A DNA stretch of 64,000 bases from NCBI RefSeq assembly GCF_019449275.2, contig NZ_JAHZQZ020000019.1, positions 1-64,000 of the forward strand. The letters run 5' to 3'. This DNA is from Microbacterium sp. HD4P20 (GTDB lineage: Bacteria; Actinomycetota; Actinomycetes; Actinomycetales; Microbacteriaceae). The translations under genes and the position numbers were made by a program. The notes beneath the pieces are model-generated. The model made no database searches. It was not told where the DNA came from and worked only from the letters and a program-made list of their open reading frames with translations. Positions 47,000 to 55,431 of this stretch are shown here, piece by piece; positions within the stretch are counted from its first letter, which is position 1; every line of letters starts with the position of its first letter.

Positions 47000-48160
47000 T
47001 CAGGAGGTGGGGTCGCGCAGCAGTTCGGCGAAGGCGGCCTCGGCCGCGCCGATGAGCAGGCGGTCTTCGGCCAGCGAGGCCACGCGGATCTCGAGATCGT
47101 CGCCGTTCGCGGCCATCGCCTGCGCACGTACGAGCTCGGCGAGGCCCGGGACGTCGGCCTCGGCGATCGTCGCGAGAAAGCCGCCGAGCACGACCACGGA
47201 CGGGTTGAGCACGTTCACCGCGTTCGCGAGGGCCGTCGACAGGATGCGGCGCTGCCGTGCCACCTCGTCCGCCGCGGCGGGGCCCGCGTCGGCGAGCGCC
47301 TGGGCGAGCGTGGGCTCGTCGGCTGATGGCAGGCCCACCGCCGCGAGCAGTCGCGCGCGGCTCACCTCGTCCTCGAGCACCCCGTGGTCGGCGCGGCGGT
47401 CGGCGTCCGAGGCGATTCCCGGCCGGTTCTGGCCGAACTCGCCCGCATAGCCGCCGGCGCCGGCCACCGGCATCCCGTGCACGATGAGACCGCCGCCGAT
47501 GCCGCTGGCCCCGCCGTTGAGGTAGACGACATGGTCGATGCCGCGCGCGGCGCCGAAGAGGTGCTCGGCGACGGCGCCGAGCGTCGCGTCGTTGTCGACG
47601 GCGGTGGGCAGCCCGGTCGCCTCCGCCACGAGGTCTCGCACCGGCGCTTCGGTCCAGCGCAGGTGCGGCGCGTTGCGCACCAGGCCGTCGGCTGCGCGCA
47701 CGAGGCCGGGGACGGCGACTCCCACGGCGACCACGCGCGATCCGGCCAGCGCGCCGTCGCGCCAGCGCGCGATGCGGTCGGCGATCAGCTGCGCCGTCTC
47801 GTCGGGCGTGAGAAGGTGGTCGACCTCGATGCGCTCCCGCAGACGGATGCCGCGGTCAAGACCCACGGCCGAGATGGTGAGCGCATCGACCTCGGGGTTC
47901 GCGGCGACCGCGACGACCCGAGGATCGGCGGCGACGACCGGGGAAGGGCGGCCGACACGGCGCGACGGGTCGGGCGCACGCTCGATCACGAGCCCTTCGC
48001 GGGCGAGCTCGGCGACGAGATCGGCGATGGTCGAGCGGTTCAGTCCGGTGGACTCGGTCAGAGCGGCGCGCGAGAGCGGTCCTTCGAGGTGGACCAGACG
48101 CAGGAGGCGGGCGAGATTGCGCTGACGGACGCCTTCTGCCGGTGTCGGATCGCTCACCAT
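47000..48160 (-). CDS. ROK-family transcriptional repressor (XylR/NagC type)
   Basis: The start is the ATG at 48160. The 386-residue protein has an N-terminal winged helix (RQRNLARLLRLVHLEGPLSRAALTESTGLNRSTIADLVAELAREGLV). The ROK sugar-kinase-like domain follows, with VAVPGLV, VDNDATLGAVAEHLFGAARG and YLNGGASGIGGGLIVHG. The usual zinc-site C-x-C-G-x-x-G-C-x-E motif is replaced by YAGEFGQNRPG, so that metal site is absent. It is divergent from the xylo-oligosaccharide importer operon and probably represses it through the dyad at 48254-48273. Confidence 0.92.
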   Translation of the reverse strand: MVSDPTPAEGVRQRNLARLLRLVHLEGPLSRAALTESTGLNRSTIADLVAELAREGLVIERAPDPSRRVGRPSPVVAADPRVVAVAANPEVDALTISAVGLDRGIRLRERIEVDHLLTPDETAQLIADRIARWRDGALAGSRVVAVGVAVPGLVRAADGLVRNAPHLRWTEAPVRDLVAEATGLPTAVDNDATLGAVAEHLFGAARGIDHVVYLNGGASGIGGGLIVHGMPVAGAGGYAGEFGQNRPGIASDADRRADHGVLEDEVSRARLLAAVGLPSADEPTLAQALADAGPAAADEVARQRRILSTALANAVNVLNPSVVVLGGFLATIAEADVPGLAELVRAQAMAANGDDLEIRVASLAEDRLLIGAAEAAFAELLRDPTS

Positions 48161-48206
48161 CCTCACTGTAGGGGCTGGGCCGTTGCCGAATCGGTATTTG
48201 TTGGCC

Positions 48207-48236
48207 TTGACCTCAAATCTGGTTCCGTCGTACTCT
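48207..48236 (+). promoter_or_regulatory. Candidate promoter of the xylo-oligosaccharide operon
   Basis: TTGACC (48207-48212) and TACTCT (48231-48236) are 18 bases apart, a good vegetative match. Initiation near 48243 places the operator at 48254-48273 just downstream. Confidence 0.65.
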
Positions 48237-48253
48237 TGCCGAGTCCACATCAC

Positions 48254-48273
48254 TTTCGACGTTGACGTCGAAA
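48254..48273. promoter_or_regulatory. 20-bp dyad, probable ROK operator
   Basis: Perfect nine-base arms TTTCGACGT and ACGTCGAAA flank TG. It lies between the divergent ROK and lipoprotein genes, downstream of the predicted start site, suiting repression. A further TTTCGA follows at 48275-48280. Confidence 0.75.
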
Positions 48274-48291
48274 CTTTCGAGAGGTTCGAAG

Positions 48292-49587
48292 ATGAACACA
48301 CGCAGCAAGATGCGCGTCTTCGCCGCAGTCGCCGCCACAGGGATCGCCGCCGGCGCTCTCGCCGGATGCGCCGCAGGCGGAGAAGGTGACGGCGGCGACG
48401 GCGGCGATGTCACGATCACGTGGTGGCACAACGCCACCAACGGCCCCCTGCCCGATATCTGGGAGGAGGTCGCGACCGAGTTCGAAGAGGCCAACCCCGG
48501 CGTGAACGTCGAGCAGACCGGGTACCAGAACGAAGAGCTGCAGCGTACACTCATCCCCAACGCGCTGGCAGCGGGCGACCCGCCGGACCTCTTCCAGGTG
48601 TGGCCGGGTGGCGAGCTGCGTGACCAGGTCGAGAACGGCTATCTGATGCCGCTCGATGACCTCATCCCCGAGACGATCGAAAGCGTCGGCGCCACGGTGA
48701 ACCCGTGGCAGGTCGGCGGCGAGACCTACGCCATCCCCTTCACCTTCGGCATCGAGGGCTTCTGGTACAACACCGACATGTTCGACGAGGCGGGCGTCGA
48801 GGTGCCCGAGACCTTCGACGAGCTCGTCGACGCCGTGGGCGCGCTGCGCGAGTCGGGCGTGGTGCCGATCGCGGTCGGCGCCGGCGCCGGCTGGCCGGCC
48901 GCGCACTGGTGGTACCAGTTCGCGCTCAAGTCCTGCTCGCCCGAGGCCCTCGCGGCAGCCGAGACCGAATACGACTTCAGCGACCCGTGCTGGGTCGAGG
49001 CCGGCGAGCAGCTCGAGGAGTTCATCGCAATCGAGCCGTTCCAGGACGGCTTCCTGGGCACCGTCCCGCAAGAGGGCGCAGGAAGCTCGGCGGGCATGAT
49101 CGCCAACGGCCAGGCGGCCATGGAGCTCATGGGTCACTGGAACGTCGGCACGATCGGCGGTCTCACCCCTGACGAGCAGGTCCCGGCCTTCCTCGGCTGG
49201 TTCCCGATGCCGGGCATCGAGGGCGCGGCGGGCGACCCCACGGCAGCCCTGGGCGGCGGCGACGGGTTCGGCTGCGCAGCCGATGCCCCGCCGGAGTGCG
49301 CCGACCTCCTCGCCTACATCATGAGCGAAGACGTGCAGCGCCGCTTCGCGGAGAGCGGCTCCGGCATCCCGACGGTTCCGGCAGCACAGGACGGGATCGA
49401 GGACGAGAACCTCAAGGCCGTGGCCGAGGGCCTCGCCGAGGCATCCTTCGTGCAGCTCTGGTTCGACACCGCGTTCGGCACCACCGTCGGCAACGCGATG
49501 AACGAGGGGATCGTCAACCTGTTCGCAGGAACCGGTTCGCCCGAAGACATCGTTCAGCGGATGCAGGACGCGGCAGCGACTCTGTAG
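48292..49587 (+). CDS. Carbohydrate ABC transporter substrate-binding lipoprotein (xylo-/arabino-oligosaccharide)
   Basis: The start is the ATG at 48292, seven bases after GAGAGG. The 431-residue protein has a lipoprotein signal peptide ending GALAGC with a glycine-rich linker. The mature solute-binding domain begins VTITWWHNATNGPLPDIWEEVATEFEEANPGV and includes DLFQVWPGGELRDQVENGYLMPLDDLI. Many tryptophans and acidic residues in the cleft region fit an oligosaccharide ligand. The following permeases, GH3 and GH10 genes suggest xylo-oligosaccharides; substrate assignment is from context. Confidence 0.92.
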   Translation: MNTRSKMRVFAAVAATGIAAGALAGCAAGGEGDGGDGGDVTITWWHNATNGPLPDIWEEVATEFEEANPGVNVEQTGYQNEELQRTLIPNALAAGDPPDLFQVWPGGELRDQVENGYLMPLDDLIPETIESVGATVNPWQVGGETYAIPFTFGIEGFWYNTDMFDEAGVEVPETFDELVDAVGALRESGVVPIAVGAGAGWPAAHWWYQFALKSCSPEALAAAETEYDFSDPCWVEAGEQLEEFIAIEPFQDGFLGTVPQEGAGSSAGMIANGQAAMELMGHWNVGTIGGLTPDEQVPAFLGWFPMPGIEGAAGDPTAALGGGDGFGCAADAPPECADLLAYIMSEDVQRRFAESGSGIPTVPAAQDGIEDENLKAVAEGLAEASFVQLWFDTAFGTTVGNAMNEGIVNLFAGTGSPEDIVQRMQDAAATL

Positions 49588-49590
49588 GCC

Positions 49591-50583
49591 ATGACCACTC
49601 TCACCACTCCCGGGCCCGCGGTCACCGCGGGCCCGGGCCCTGCACCCGCGCGCCGACCGCGGCGAGGCGAGGGGCGCAAGCGCCTCGAGATCGTCTTGTT
49701 CGTCACCCCTGCCCTCGTGCTGTTCCTCGGCTTCGTGATCCTGCCGGTGATTCTCGCTGCGGTCTACAGCCTCTACAACCTCCCGCCCGCCTTCCAGTGG
49801 TCGCACCTCGCCGACTCCGACCGCTTCATCGGACTCGACAACTACGTGCGCGCGCTGACGACGCCCGAGTTCCAGCGCGCCATCGGCAACACGTTCTTCA
49901 TCCTCGCCATGTCCCTGCTCGTGCAGGGCCCGATCGCGATCGGCATCGCGTTGCTGCTGAACCGGCGCATGCGCGGCCGCAGCATCTTCCGCCTGCTGAT
50001 CTTCGTGCCGTACGTGCTCGCAGAGGTCATCGCGGGCCTGTCGTGGCGCCTCATTCTGCAGCCCTCCGGCGCCCTCAACGCGACACTCGAATCGGTCGGA
50101 CTCGGCGCGCTGGCCCAGAACTGGCTCGCCGACCCCACGCTCGCGCTGTGGACCATCTTCTTCATCCTCACGTGGAAGTACATCGGATTCGCGATCCTGC
50201 TCATGCTCGCCGGCCTCCAGGGAGTCCCGGACGAGCTGGCCGAGGCCGCCGCGATCGACGGAGCCAGCTGGTGGCAGATCCAGCGGTACGTCACGCTGCC
50301 CCTCCTCGGCCCCACGATCCGCATCTGGGCCTTCCTGTCGATCATCGGCTCGCTGCAGGTATTCGACATGATCTGGGTCACGGTCTCGCCGGCGGTGAGG
50401 CGGATCGGAACCGAGTCGATGGCGACCTACATGGTGCAGCAGGGCCAGTTCGCCGGGCAGCCGGGCTATGGCAGTGCGATCGCCGTGATCCTGTTCGTCA
50501 TCTCGCTGGTCATCGCCCTGGTCTATCAGCGCTTCGCGCTGCGCCGCGACCTGGCGGGATCGATCACGAAAGGCGCGAACTGA
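49591..50583 (+). CDS. Carbohydrate ABC transporter permease (MalF type)
   Basis: The 330-residue protein has a basic N-terminus (APARRPRRGEGRKRLE) and six membrane helices, starting IVLFVTPALVLFLGFVILPVILA. The EAA loop is ELAEAAAIDGASWWQIQRYVTLPLL. It is the first permease of a CUT1 importer; the ATPase must be encoded elsewhere. It follows the lipoprotein stop by three bases and overlaps the next permease by TGATG. Confidence 0.94.
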   Translation: MTTLTTPGPAVTAGPGPAPARRPRRGEGRKRLEIVLFVTPALVLFLGFVILPVILAAVYSLYNLPPAFQWSHLADSDRFIGLDNYVRALTTPEFQRAIGNTFFILAMSLLVQGPIAIGIALLLNRRMRGRSIFRLLIFVPYVLAEVIAGLSWRLILQPSGALNATLESVGLGALAQNWLADPTLALWTIFFILTWKYIGFAILLMLAGLQGVPDELAEAAAIDGASWWQIQRYVTLPLLGPTIRIWAFLSIIGSLQVFDMIWVTVSPAVRRIGTESMATYMVQQGQFAGQPGYGSAIAVILFVISLVIALVYQRFALRRDLAGSITKGAN

Positions 50584-51479
50584 TGTCGGCCACCACCACC
50601 ATCGTCACCGGCGGCACCGAGCCGCGCGACGTCCAGCCGGTCCGGCGCGGGTTCGACTGGGGCCAGCCCTTCGTGTACCTCGTGGCGCTCGTCATCGCGG
50701 CGATCGCCGTCGGCCCCGTCGTCTACGTGTTCATGGGCGGTCTGCGCACCACCGCAGACCTCAACGCGAACCCGGCGGGCTTGCCGGATCCGTGGACGCT
50801 GCAGAACTGGGCCGAGGTGCTCGGGGCCCCGCGCTTCTGGGGCAACGTCTTCGCGAGCACCGTGCTGGCGGTCGCCACGACCGTCGGCGTCGTCGTCGCC
50901 GGTCTCATGGCCGCCTTCGTGCTGGCCCGCTACAACTTCCGCGGGCGCCAGGGGCTCTACACGTTGTTCGCCGCGGGCCTCATGTTCCCGCTCACCGTCG
51001 CCGCGCTTCCGCTGACCCTGCTGCTGCGCACGCTCGGCCTGCACGGGACGTACCTGGGCGTGATCATCCCGGGCATCGCGTTCGCGCTGCCGACCACGAT
51101 CATCATCCTGGTGCCGTTCCTCCGAGCGATCCCTGCCGAGCTCGAGGAGGCCGCGATGATCGACGGTGCCACGCGCATCGGGTTCTTCTGGCGCATCATG
51201 CTGCCCCTGTCCAAGCCGGGCCTCATCACCGTCGGAATCCTCGCCTTCGTCGCCAGCTGGAACGGCTACCTCCTGCCGCTGCTGGTGATCAGCACCGGCA
51301 GCCTCCCGCAGGAGCTGTGGCCGCTCCCCCTCGGGGTGACGCAGTTCTCCAGCCAGTACTCGCAGAACACCGGGGCGATCCTGGCTTACACCTCGCTGGC
51401 GATGATCCCGGCGCTGGTGTTCTTCCTCCTCGCCGAGAAGCGCATCGTCGGCGGACTGACAGGAGCGGTAAAAGGATGA
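50583..51479 (+). CDS. Carbohydrate ABC transporter permease (MalG type)
   Basis: The 298-residue six-helix protein has FVYLVALVIAAIAVGPVVYVFMGGLR at the start and the EAA loop ELEEAAMIDGATRIGFFWRIMLPLSKPG. It completes the importer with the upstream permease and lipoprotein. Its stop overlaps the GH3 gene (ATGA), so uptake and hydrolysis are translated together. Confidence 0.94.
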   Translation: MSATTTIVTGGTEPRDVQPVRRGFDWGQPFVYLVALVIAAIAVGPVVYVFMGGLRTTADLNANPAGLPDPWTLQNWAEVLGAPRFWGNVFASTVLAVATTVGVVVAGLMAAFVLARYNFRGRQGLYTLFAAGLMFPLTVAALPLTLLLRTLGLHGTYLGVIIPGIAFALPTTIIILVPFLRAIPAELEEAAMIDGATRIGFFWRIMLPLSKPGLITVGILAFVASWNGYLLPLLVISTGSLPQELWPLPLGVTQFSSQYSQNTGAILAYTSLAMIPALVFFLLAEKRIVGGLTGAVKG

Positions 51480-53893
51480 CCCTGAACGAACAGGCAACCG
51501 CGATCGACACGGCGGGAGCGACGGATGCCGTGGCTCGCGGTGCGTGGAACGACACGACGCTGCCGATCGACGAGCGCGTCGACGCGCTCATAGCCGAGAT
51601 GACGGTTGCCGAGAAGGTTGCGCAGCTGTACGGCGTGTGGGTCGGGGCATCCGACGACGGCGAGGACGTCGCGCCGCACCAGCACGACATGGACGACCAC
51701 ATCGATCTCGACGCGATCCTGCCGGCGGGACTGGGTCAGCTGACGCGGCCGTTCGGCACCGCGCCGGTCGATCCGGCCACGGGCGCGCTGTCGCTGCAGC
51801 GCGCGCAGCAGCGGATCGTCGCGGCGAACCGGTTCGGCATCCCGGCGCTCGCGCACGAGGAGTGCCTCGCGGGCTTCGCGACCTGGAGTGCCACGGCCTA
51901 CCCGGTGCCGCTCAGCTGGGGTGCGACGTTCGACCCCGCGCTGGTGCGCGAGATGGGCGAGCGGATCGGCTCCGACATGCGCTCGGTCGGGGTGCACCAG
52001 GGGCTCGCTCCCGTGCTCGACGTCGTGCGCGACGCGCGGTGGGGCCGCGTGGAAGAGACCATCGGCGAAGACCCGTACCTCGTCGGCACCGTGGCGACCG
52101 CGTACATCCAGGGCGTCGAGTCGGCGGGCGTCGTCGCGACGCTCAAGCATTTCGTCGGCTACTCGGCCTCCAAGGGCGGGCGCAACCTCGCACCCGTCTC
52201 GGTCGGGCCGCGCGAGCTCGCCGACGTGCTGCTGCCCCCGTTCGAGATGGCGATCCGCGAGAGCGGCGTGCGCTCGGTGATGAACTCGTACACCGACCTC
52301 GACGGCATCCCCACAGCCGCCGACGCGCGCCTGCTCACCACCCTGCTGCGCGACGAGTGGGGCTTCGAGGGCACGGTCGTCGCCGACTACTTCGCGATCG
52401 CGTTCCTGCGGCAGCTGCACGGCGTGGCCGAGACGTGGACGGATGCCGCGGCCGCGGCCCTCGCGGCAGGCATCGACGTCGAGCTGCCCACAGTGAAGAC
52501 GTTCGGTGGCGAGTTCGTGCGCGCGGTCGAGGCCGGCGAGGTCGACGAGGCGCTCGTGGACCGGGCGCTGCGTCGCGTGCTGCGCCAGAAGGCCGAGCTC
52601 GGGCTGCTCGATCCGGACTGGTCGCCGGTGCCCGACGCGCTCGCGGGCGTTCCAGACCCGTCGGCGGACGGGGTTCGCGGGAGCGTCGACCTCGACCCGC
52701 CGGCGAACCGTGCGCTCGCGCGCCGCATCGCCGAAGAGGCGGTCGTGCTGCTGCGCAATGACGGCGTGCTGCCTCTCGCCCACCCCGGCCGCATCGCGGT
52801 CATCGGACCCGCGGCTGACGACCCCTACGCCGTGCTGGGATGCTATTCGTTCCCGTCGCACGTGGGGGTGCGGCATCCGGAGTTCCCCATCGGCATCTCG
52901 CTGCCCACTCTGCGCGAGGCGCTCGCGGCGGAGTTCCCGCACGCCGAGATCGTGCACGCCGCCGGGACGACGATCGACGGGGGCGAGACCGACGGCTTCG
53001 ACGAGGCGCTCGCCGCTGCCCGTGACGCGGACGTCGTGGTGCTGGCGCTCGGCGACCGCGCGGGCCTCTTCGGCCGGGGCACGAGCGGCGAGGGCTGCGA
53101 CGCCGCCGACCTGACGCTGCCCGGCGCGCAGCAGGCGCTGCTGGACGCCGTGCTCGACGCGGGAAAGCCCACGGTGGTGACGCTGCTCGCCGGCCGTCCG
53201 TACACGCTGGGCTCGGCTCCGGAGCGGGCCGCGGCGATCGTGCAGACGTTCTTCGCGGGCGAAGAGGGCACGGGGGCGATCGCCGGCGTGCTGAGTGGTC
53301 GCGTCAATCCGAGCGGCCGGCTTCCGGTCAGCGTGCCCCGCGATCCCGGAGCCCAGCCCTCGACGTACCTCGCCTCGACCCTCGCACGGCCGAACGGCGT
53401 CTCGAACATCGATCCGTCCCCCGCGTTCCCGTTCGGCCACGGTCTCGGCTACTCGCACTTCGTGTGGTCGGATGCCTCGGCCACGGCCCCCGAGCTGCCC
53501 GTCGACGGGGTCGTCACGGTGTCGATGCACGTCGGCAACGCCGGCGAACGTGACGGGGTCGAGGTCGTGCAGCTCTACGTGCACGACCCGGTCGCCTCTG
53601 TCGTGCGTCCGGTGCAGCGGCTCATCGGGTACGCCCGGGTGCCGCTGAAGGTGGGCGAGCGCGCGCAGGTGTCGTTCGAGGTTCCGGCGGATCTGCTGTC
53701 GTTCACGGGCGCCGGCGGACAGCGCATCGTGGAGTCCGGCGAGATCGTGTTCGGATTCGGGCGCTCCAGCGGGGAGATCCCTTTGACGACGGCCGTTCGT
53801 GTCGTGGGAACGACGCGCGTGGTCGATGGCACGCGTCGGCTGCACGCCGACGTGCGGGTCGACCTCGACACGACCTCAGTGTCCGAGCGGTGA
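51476..53893 (+). CDS. GH3 beta-xylosidase/beta-glucosidase
   Basis: The 805-residue protein has the GH3 three-part layout. The N-terminal barrel carries LAPVLDVVRDARWGRVEETIGEDPYLVG, ATLKHFVGYSASKGGRN and the nucleophile Asp304 in TVVADYFAI. The second alpha/beta domain carries AEEAVVLLRNDGVLPL and FAGEEGTGAIAGVLSGRVNPSGRLPVSVPR. A fibronectin III-like C-terminal domain includes HVGNAGERDGVEVVQLYV. It removes terminal xylose or glucose from oligosaccharides. No signal peptide is present, so it is cytoplasmic. Coupling to the importer and the following GH10 favours beta-xylosidase activity. Confidence 0.93.
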   Translation: MTLNEQATAIDTAGATDAVARGAWNDTTLPIDERVDALIAEMTVAEKVAQLYGVWVGASDDGEDVAPHQHDMDDHIDLDAILPAGLGQLTRPFGTAPVDPATGALSLQRAQQRIVAANRFGIPALAHEECLAGFATWSATAYPVPLSWGATFDPALVREMGERIGSDMRSVGVHQGLAPVLDVVRDARWGRVEETIGEDPYLVGTVATAYIQGVESAGVVATLKHFVGYSASKGGRNLAPVSVGPRELADVLLPPFEMAIRESGVRSVMNSYTDLDGIPTAADARLLTTLLRDEWGFEGTVVADYFAIAFLRQLHGVAETWTDAAAAALAAGIDVELPTVKTFGGEFVRAVEAGEVDEALVDRALRRVLRQKAELGLLDPDWSPVPDALAGVPDPSADGVRGSVDLDPPANRALARRIAEEAVVLLRNDGVLPLAHPGRIAVIGPAADDPYAVLGCYSFPSHVGVRHPEFPIGISLPTLREALAAEFPHAEIVHAAGTTIDGGETDGFDEALAAARDADVVVLALGDRAGLFGRGTSGEGCDAADLTLPGAQQALLDAVLDAGKPTVVTLLAGRPYTLGSAPERAAAIVQTFFAGEEGTGAIAGVLSGRVNPSGRLPVSVPRDPGAQPSTYLASTLARPNGVSNIDPSPAFPFGHGLGYSHFVWSDASATAPELPVDGVVTVSMHVGNAGERDGVEVVQLYVHDPVASVVRPVQRLIGYARVPLKVGERAQVSFEVPADLLSFTGAGGQRIVESGEIVFGFGRSSGEIPLTTAVRVVGTTRVVDGTRRLHADVRVDLDTTSVSER

Positions 53894-53905
53894 GGCGGAT
53901 GGTCG

Positions 53906-55138
53906 ATGGCGGCTGAGGACCCGTTCGGGCATCGGCGGGGGAGCGCACTCGTGCGCGTGCTCGATGCAGCCGGCGCCCCGCTGCGCGAGACCGACGTCGT
54001 CGTAGAGCAGGTCGGCCACGCGCTCGGCTTCGGCAACATCGGATTCGACCTGATCGATCTCGCCGACGGCCGTGGCGTGCCGGATGACGAGGCGCTTGCG
54101 GTCGACTGGCTCGAGTTGTTCAACACGGCGACGCTCCCGTTCTACTGGGGCGACTTCGAGCCGACCGAAGGCGCTCCGCAGACCAAGCGCCTGCGCGCCG
54201 CGGCGCGATGGTTCGGCGATCGCGGAGTGGCCGTGAAGGGGCATCCGCTCGTCTGGCACACGGTGCAGCCGGACTGGCTGCGCACGTACGACCTGGACGG
54301 GATCGAGCAGCGCTTGCGCAGCCGCGTGCGGCGGGAGGTGTCGGCGTTTCGCGATGTCATCCCGACGTGGGACGCCATCAACGAGCTCGTCATCATGCCG
54401 GTCTTCGACCGCGACGACAACGCGGTGACGCGTCTCGCCTGGAACCGCGGACGTGTCGCCATGGCGAAGCTGGCCTTCGAGGAGGCGCGCGCCGCCGACC
54501 CGGGGGCGACGCTGCTGCTAAACGACTTCGACCTCAGCACCGCGTACGAGTGCCTTATCGAAGGCCTGCTCGAGGCCGGGGTGCGGATCGACGCGCTCGG
54601 GCTGCAGACCCACATGCACCAGGGCTATCGCGGTGAGGACGAGGTGCTCGCCATCGCCGACCGGTTCGCCCGGTACGGCCTGCCGCTGCACTTCACCGAG
54701 AACTCGCTGGTCTCGGGCGCGCTGATGCCGGCCGACATCGAGGACCTCAACGACTACCAAGTCGACGACTGGCCGAGCACGCCCGAGGGCGAGGCGCGGC
54801 AGGCGGACGAGATCGAGCGCCACTACCGCACCCTGGTCTCGCACCCCGCCGTGGAGTCGATCACGTACTGGGGCATCACCGACCGCGGGGCATGGCTGGG
54901 CGCCCCGATCGGGCTTGTGCGGGACGACGGGTCGCGCAAGCCCGCCTACGACGCGCTCCGCAGGCTCATCAAGGGCGAATGGTGGCTGCCGCCCACGACG
55001 ACGAGGACGGATGCCGAGGGCCAGGTGCACGTGAGCGGCTTCGCCGGCGACTACCTTGTGCGCAGTGGCGTCTTGTCAGCACAAGTGAGACTGGAGCGCG
55101 GGGACCACGACGCTCGCGCGGAGGCGTGGCTGGTCTGA
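53906..55138 (+). CDS. GH10 endo-1,4-beta-xylanase (intracellular form)
   Basis: The 410-residue protein starts at the ATG at 53906. It has GH10 landmarks: LPFYWGDFEPTEGAPQ, VKGHPLVWHTVQPDWL, TWDAINE with acid/base Glu160, LGLQTHMHQG, LHFTEN with the probable nucleophile Glu265, and ESITYWGITDRGAWLGAP. The nucleophile segment differs from the common ITELD. It has no signal peptide and lacks an external binding module, so it probably trims imported xylo-oligosaccharides. A short beta-rich tail follows the barrel. It is the last gene of the xylan operon; no clear terminator follows. Confidence 0.9.
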   Translation: MAAEDPFGHRRGSALVRVLDAAGAPLRETDVVVEQVGHALGFGNIGFDLIDLADGRGVPDDEALAVDWLELFNTATLPFYWGDFEPTEGAPQTKRLRAAARWFGDRGVAVKGHPLVWHTVQPDWLRTYDLDGIEQRLRSRVRREVSAFRDVIPTWDAINELVIMPVFDRDDNAVTRLAWNRGRVAMAKLAFEEARAADPGATLLLNDFDLSTAYECLIEGLLEAGVRIDALGLQTHMHQGYRGEDEVLAIADRFARYGLPLHFTENSLVSGALMPADIEDLNDYQVDDWPSTPEGEARQADEIERHYRTLVSHPAVESITYWGITDRGAWLGAPIGLVRDDGSRKPAYDALRRLIKGEWWLPPTTTRTDAEGQVHVSGFAGDYLVRSGVLSAQVRLERGDHDARAEAWLV

Positions 55139-55431
55139 TCCGGCCTTCTCGGCAGGGACACGGCCACAGTGGATCAGGCGTGCGTCGAGTTACTTGAGGT
55201 CCCCGCAACGGTAAACACAGTGGTTCCCAGGGCTGCAGTAGAGGTGCCCTTGCGTGCATCTTCATCGCGCGGGCCTTACGAGCATCCCGCCGCTGACTGG
55301 CCCGACAACGCATGCCCCACGTGTGGGGGTGTTCAGCGGAGGACCGGCTAACTGGCCGATCCGCGCGCTCACCGATCCACGTAGTGAGGCGCTCAACGGA
55401 GGATTGACCGTTGAAGGTCCGCCTCGGTGTG
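55139..55431. other. Non-coding boundary region before the lower-GC block
   Basis: No ORF, tRNA or insertion-sequence end is recognisable here. A loosely repeated unit, CAGCGGAGGAC and CAACGGAGGAT, occurs at about 55333 and 55394. Base composition begins to fall across it, so it may be the left junction of an inserted block. Confidence 0.4.
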
